Shown here: one piece after another, positions 59,114-64,000 of the stretch
How positions within the stretch are numbered: position 1 is the stretch's first letter
Layout of the letters: the number at the start of each line of letters is the position of its first letter
Origin: Pomacea canaliculata
Lineage: Eukaryota > Mollusca > Gastropoda > Architaenioglossa > Ampullariidae
Direction: 5' to 3'
DNA length: 64,000 nucleotides
NCBI RefSeq assembly: GCF_003073045.1
Contig: NC_037601.1
Location: forward strand, 5,487,872-5,551,871
The notes under the pieces: model-generated
Seen by the model: the letters and a program-made list of their open reading frames with translations, nothing else
The model's database searches: none
What the model was told of the DNA's origin: nothing
Program-made: the position numbers and the translations under genes

Positions 59114-60121
59114 GTTTGCTGGCTGCTTTTTTTGGTCAGGTGATCTGCAAGCCCACTGCCTGAAAGGCCAACAAGCTGAAATTCACTGAATAATTTGGTT
59201 TTTTTGCTGAAAGCACAAAAAAAAAAAAAAAAAGAGGCTTTGATGCTCATGATGAACAGCCAGAATCTGTCAAGGCTTTGAAGAGCTGGTTTGCAGTCTA
59301 TGAAAATGGAGATGCAAACTTGGGTTCTTCCACAGATGAAAAGGGAATCTGCTGAAACCAAGATGGACACAAGTTTTCCATCTCCATGAGTTACTTTGTC
59401 TTCTGTTCCATTATTTGTAGACGTGGATCTATAAGCTTGGAAGGTAAAATGTCAAATACTTCATCTTCATTTACAAACATCAGCCTGACCAGCTTTATCT
59501 GTGAGAAATAAGGCTGCACTGCACAATCCATAAACATAAATGGTACTCCTCAGTCACTGTTGAAAATAGCTCCAATGAAAGTCACTTTCTGATCATAAGC
59601 TTCATTCAAAACTTTAACAGCCACATTTCTAAGAAACCAGCCTTTAATGGTTCTCGTTGTCTTTGATATCATTTTGATGAATATTGGTCAACACTGATAG
59701 GACATTTATGATAATATATCTGTAAGCTCTCTTTTGGTCAACTGCAAGGGGGGAAAAAACTTCACAAGTTCTTCATGGTGTTTTGTCAACTTTTGTATAT
59801 TTTATATAATTTCATCTTAAAATGCAAGTACCTCTGCTACACAGAGCCAAAATATCTCACTCAAGCTACAAAATGCATATTTTTGTCTTCATGTAAAATT
59901 ATTTACTGTATGATTTTACTTTTAACAAAATTTATGATCAACACACATTTTACACAGGAGGTGGTTCTTTAAATTTTTTGCTACGGATTATGACACTCTT
60001 ACATTATTAAGCTTCAAACAGTTTTCTTTAAAAATCTGTTAAATTGTACTCACCTTATGAAAATGCATATAGAATATTGTCAAATGGTGGTCTTAGCCTG
60101 TTTATAGCTGAATTTTAAGTG

Positions 60122-60310
60122 CAGTGGTTCTTAACCAGGGTTTGATCGAACCCTAGAGGTTCGGTGAGTCGGTTTTAGGGGTTCGGCAGAGCCTCCCCCA
60201 CGGAGGTCAAGACACACACCCGCAATTCGTGATGACACTAAAGAAGGGTTCGGTGAATGTGCATATGAAACTTGTGGGTTCGGTACCTCAAACAAGGTTA
60301 AGAACCACTG
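60122..60310. mobile_element. Non-autonomous hAT MITE (CAGTGGTTCTTAACC ends)
   Basis: 189 bp with terminal inverted repeats CAGTGGTTCTTAACC and GGTTAAGAACCACTG. The flanking 8-mers TTTAAGTG and TTCTAGTT match at only 5 of 8 positions, a worn TSD. The interior carries repeated GGTTCGGT motifs. I recall very similar hAT MITEs in fish genomes. Confidence 0.8.
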
Positions 60311-60658
60311 TTCTAGTTATTCATCAGTGCCTAAACTGATAATATATTTAAGTGACTGGCTTTTACCATGGAAAACAAAATTTAAGCATCAGTTAACAAC
60401 AGCAAACTGGAAAAGTATGTTATAAACATGTTATCTATAGAGACATGAAATCAACAAACAGAGCATGTTTTAAAAAAAACCAGAACACGTCATACAACAG
60501 CTCCAATATGGAAGCTATATGAAGGCAAATACACAGACTAACTTTCACTCAGTTGTCGTTTGACCGATACCTGTTGCTGCAGGGGGCACATGGATAGACC
60601 AGCTGACAGGGCCCAAAACTTTTGGCTATTTGGGCAACAGTGAGCAGGTCCTGTACAG

Positions 60659-61322
60659 CAGTGGTTCGCAAAGTATTTCGGACCTAAACTAAAAAATATG
60701 GCAGTCCACCAAGGCCTAAAATGACTGTACCATGAATTTCAAATTTGTTTCATTACAATTCAAAACTAAATGTACTTCTGTGATAGTAGTATAGTAATAA
60801 GTTTACATAAAATGTCATATTTTGCAAAGTTATTTATTAAATAAAATGTTAATCTGATGAATGTGGTTGTTTTTTTTTTTAACTGAGATATTAAAATGAT
60901 AATATCTGGATCAAAGTTGGAGAGTTTCCACGTTCAACTGTCATTTGTTCTCAGTTCCACAGGTGTTGAAAATCCAATCTCGCAACAGTAAGTTGTTGGA
61001 AATGGCAGTAGATGCTTCACAGTAATGTCAGCACTAAGATCATACATGAAAATTAAAAATAAGGAAATGCACTGCGTTACTAAGGGGCAACAGATGATGT
61101 AGTTAAAGAACATAATGCTTGCGCTGTGACATAAAAACTTAGTTGGTAAGCAACTGTTTTATGAGAACAAGCAGTCGGGCATCGATAAAATTAAAACTAG
61201 TGTGAAATTAATACTGGACTAATCAGCATATCTGGTGATATTAACATCCCTTTGCTGACATATAATGACGGTCAGCTATGGACCACCTGACATGTGTGCA
61301 GCTCACACTTTGAGAACTACTG
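60659..61322. mobile_element. Non-autonomous hAT element with 8-bp TSD
   Basis: 664 bp starting CAGTGGTTCGCAAAGT and ending ACTTTGAGAACTACTG. It is flanked by CTGTACAG (60651-60658) and CTGTAAAG (61323-61330), a 7/8 match. No transposase frame is present. The one mismatch and the diverged TIRs suggest an older copy. Confidence 0.8.
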
Positions 61323-61330
61323 CTGTAAAG

Positions 61331-62330
61331 GACTTCCATTCCATTGACGTTCATAAGTCAGTTCTTTCTTTGGCCACCAGGGAGTTGACTACCCTTCAAA
61401 TTTCCTTGGAAGATGGTCTTCGACAAGGTGTCGTGCTGGGTCACATGGCCAAAAACCATCTTACGTCACTTGACAGTTTAAAGTAGAGGTTCCTGGTATT
61501 CTGTGTGGCAATCTTGTTTCGTACAAAGTCACTGGTTCTATGTTCTTTGTATGAAATCAGGAGCAGTCTTCTCAGGCACTTATTAATGAATGCCTGGATA
61601 CTCCTGTCCGTTTAGACTAACATTATTATTTCCTAAATTGTTCATGCGCACTGTAAGAAAGTTGTACATAAATTGATCAATACAAACGACAGCTGCATAA
61701 AAATATATATTTTATAAACCATAATCTCTAACATATAAAAGCTGAGAGTGCTCTTGAAATGTACCCTTTTCATGCCTTCTTTCCTTCTGAAAATCAAGTT
61801 TATTATTTCTAACGAGCTGATGGTCTTAAATACTGACAGAATTCATATTTTTGACAGCACAATCTTTGGGCACCAATTCTCTTATAAATAATAGTGTTGA
61901 CTCACGTCAATTATTACATGTGCTTCCTATTTTGCTTAGTTTTCTTAAATTATTTCACAAATCTATTCTTTGACTTTTCCCCCCACTACTTAATAATCAA
62001 ATCTAGCTGAAGTCAGGAATGCACACTTCAAATTGTTGAAATTCGAAACTGCTAAAACTGAGCAACTTGTTCTGACATAATACCAATTCACACAATTATA
62101 TACAAACCCCACAATTCATTTTTTTTTTAAATCTCCCATACTCAAATAAATATTATTAAAACAGCACTACGACGATGGCACGACAAAGCCCCCGGTCGAA
62201 TATAATGTTGACCGAGCATGGTTTCTTCTTCATGTTTCATTATTTCTAATCATCGACGATCTGCTTCTTCCACTAGTAATATCAGTGCAAAGATACGCAT
62301 TATGATCCCTAAAAAGATTTTAAATATAAT
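61331..62330. other. No feature recognised inside MEP-1 intron 1
   Basis: A+T-rich intronic sequence with a T-run near 62120. No exon or repeat boundary is seen. Confidence 0.4.
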
Positions 62331-62555
62331 TTGCTTAATCCGCTGTCAGCAGCTATCGGATTAGTAGTGAAGACAAAAGGCGCGATCACTCTCATTGCTA
62401 TGCTCTCCCATGGTTCCGCAGTGAGGTCCGTGCGCGGCTACTGCTATCCGAACACAATCACCGACCATACAAAATATCGCTTATTATCTACACTACCGAT
62501 CGTGTACTCTATATTTCACAAAAACTTAAACGAAAAACATAATATTTTACTATAC

Positions 62556-62650
62556 CTTTAACTGATAGTCAGATAAGCAGGATGAATGGAGTGCTCATAC
62601 TGAGGCCACATTAGGGGCTTGAAAGCGCGGCCAAGCACCACAGCGAGTTA
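62556..62650 (-). other. Probable noncoding first exon of the MEP-1-like gene
   Basis: Ends at the donor-like AAAG|GTATAG (intron from 62555). Start undefined; the shared promoter sites begin at about 62667. Inferred from the need for a donor paired with the acceptor at 57328. Confidence 0.4.
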
Positions 62651-62812
62651 AAATGGCGTATTGAGGGTCACGTGACATCAATCCGCACGTCGCCTACGTC
62701 AAGAATACAGCGCATAATCAGTAATCTTCAGCCAATCGTCGAGCGTTTCTAGAGTAAGCATGCGCACTAGCGATGACAACCCCAGAGCCTCAATTTGGTG
62801 TACCAAACAGAC
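62651..62812. promoter_or_regulatory. Short bidirectional promoter
   Basis: Between two divergent gene starts. It contains the palindromic E-box GTCACGTGAC (62667-62676), a CRE half site TACGTCA (62695-62701), a CCAAT box (62732-62736) and an NRF-1-like GCATGCGCAC (62758-62767). There is no TATA box. This is a typical housekeeping promoter layout; factor binding is inferred. Confidence 0.6.
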
Positions 62813-63692
62813 ATGGCGTCAAAAAAGTAGGTCAACTCAGTTCTTTATCAATAAATGATGGTATTTGGTACATTTACCAATAAGTTACATAAAATATCAA
62901 TAAAAATGCGTTCTTGGGGGGTTAAAGTTAATATATAGTTGTATAAAAAGCAGAAAGATGCAGTATTGATCACAATAACCGTACAATCCAAATCCATCTA
63001 AGACTAATGTTAATGTATGCTCCAAGTTTACATCACGTCCAAACAATACCAGAGTAGTCTAATCTGTGTCAAACGATGCGGTAACGAATTAAAAAAAAGT
63101 TTTACGGGATACCCAGTCCAAGACGGTAAATTTGCACAGTAATAAGAAATGGCGGGAAATTCATGTTTCAAATTAACGTTATCTCAGCATGGCTGGTCAG
63201 TTCTCCTAGAAAATCACGAACTTGTATTACTGGACTACAGACGATTTTTTTTCCAGTTAACTACTAAAACGAGGCAGGTGTGTACAAAGCTTCCGGTTTT
63301 GTCACATTCATTGTTTAGGCTCGTCGAGACTAACAGCAGAAAACTTTGCAAGAGGCTAAACGTTGGACTCGGCAGACAGCAATCCACTTATACACGTCAG
63401 TGAGAAAATGAACAAAATACGTTCTTTGCACAATGACTGCAGGATACGTAGAGAGGAAAAGAGGACGATAATAGAAAAACATCTGTCGGATGCACTCTCT
63501 CCCCCTCATCTACTGCCCACGAGGAAGCCAATTACAAGACGTTCACTGGGTCCAGGGAAGGCTCTGCAGCTGAATCAGTGGATCCAGGCTTCTGTCATCT
63601 CGATGGATCAGGTTAAACTAAGAGAGGAAGAAGCTGTTTTCAACCATGACAGGAAGGTCCGCAGCAAAATAGCTGTATTTCAGTCATTTTAG
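62813..63692 (+). CDS. Small two-exon gene, unrecognised basic protein
   Basis: Exon 1 (62813-62826) encodes M-A-S-K and two bases of the next codon before the donor GTAGGT. The acceptor at 63400 (CACGTCAG) joins in phase to exon 2 (63401-63692), giving 101 residues. Alternatively translation starts at the ATG at 63408 within exon 2. The protein is basic, with RIRREEKRTIIEKHL, a Pro-rich turn (LSPPHLLPTRKP), and a helical KLREEEAVFNHDRKVRSK tail ending AVFQSF. I recognise no family. A possible donor inside exon 2 (GATCAG|GTTAAA near 63610) leaves room for other isoforms. AATAAA lies at 63879-63884. Its divergent partner is the MEP-1-like gene. Confidence 0.5.
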
Positions 63693-63878
63693 TGGCGCAT
63701 AGAAAGTTTACAAGGAAAATAGCCGTTGACACGGACTCTGGGCAGCGCGTGTCATCGAGGGCAGCAATCATGAAGCAAGGGTAGGTTGTTGCCGAGGTAC
63801 AACATGGGGAAATTAAAGGCAAACTCTATTACTCATTCACCATCTTATACGTTACGCTCGAGATTAACATTGGAATGA

Positions 63879-63884
63879 AATAAA
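63879..63884 (+). terminator. Candidate poly(A) signal for the small right-end gene
   Basis: AATAAA about 190 nt after the stop codon. Another occurs at 63972-63977. Confidence 0.45.
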
Positions 63885-64000
63885 AATGTTAATCAGTTCT
63901 TGTTGACATTCACAATCGCCGGCTTTTTCGTGTGTGGAGGGGAGGTTTACCAGTCGTTAAGAACGCCGTAAATAAAACTGCATATTAAAAGTCGTTAATG

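Larger units (their letters stand above)
57328..62555 (-). other. Probable MEP-1 5' UTR intron with transposon insertions
   Basis: Runs from the acceptor at 57328 back to the donor-like AAAG|GTATAG at 62555. It hosts three hAT-type elements and a SINE-like piece (listed separately). Otherwise it is A+T-rich with no coding exon recognised. Confidence 0.5.

Noticed and set aside
59053-59370. Minus-strand frame with SIFIDCKPALQSL, faintly RNase H-like
   Set aside because: Too short and too weak; it includes a poly-Phe run and part of the hAT MITE.
63149-63403. 84-codon frame starting ATGGCGGGAA
   Set aside because: No family resemblance, ends just inside the proposed exon 2 in another frame; more likely intron or 5' leader of the small right-end gene.

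Overview
The window reads as animal nuclear DNA: split genes with GT-AG introns, an A+T-rich background, scattered dead LINE pieces, tRNA-like SINE heads and small hAT and Tc1/mariner-type inverted-repeat elements. A MEP-1-type zinc-finger gene (a family I know from flies and nematodes) beside a ciliary CFAP90 gene points to a protostome with motile cilia, most likely a spiralian such as a mollusc. That placement is inference.

Layout. 1-22.9 kb holds no multi-exon gene that I can recognise. It contains a Tc1/mariner-like MITE (1147-1677), an intact tRNA-Gly(TCC) (2738-2809), a G+C-rich promoter-like stretch near 5 kb, SINE-like pieces, a LINE reverse-transcriptase relic (10.83-11.04 kb), a worn minisatellite (11.35-11.63 kb) and one unexplained reading frame (14.57-14.88 kb). 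22,986-46,515 on the minus strand is an RSPRY1 orthologue. I reconstructed it as 14 coding exons (564 codons plus stop) with every phase matching, including an 11-nt microexon and one GC-AG intron. Its 13.2-kb tenth intron holds a complete gene on the opposite strand (30,027-35,113), G+C-rich, coding for a coiled-coil/acidic protein that I do not recognise. 48,092-50,055 on the plus strand is CFAP90 (C5orf49 family), three coding exons, again with one GC-AG intron. 54,046-57,321 on the minus strand is a MEP-1-like protein with ten zinc fingers on one long exon, with a probable noncoding first exon near 62.56 kb. That exon lies head to head with a small two-exon gene (62,813-63,692, plus), across a short promoter with E-box, CRE, CCAAT and NRF-1-like sites.

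The genes do not form a pathway. RSPRY1 is a presumed RING E3 ligase, CFAP90 an axonemal protein, MEP-1 a chromatin/RNA-associated repressor. The most unusual material is transcript architecture: the nested opposite-strand gene, the microexon, two GC-AG introns, a 48-nt in-frame intron-like segment in MEP-1, and a stop codon lying inside a 69-bp tandem repeat. Exon boundaries come from reading splice consensus, phase and remembered family alignments; no transcript data or search was available.
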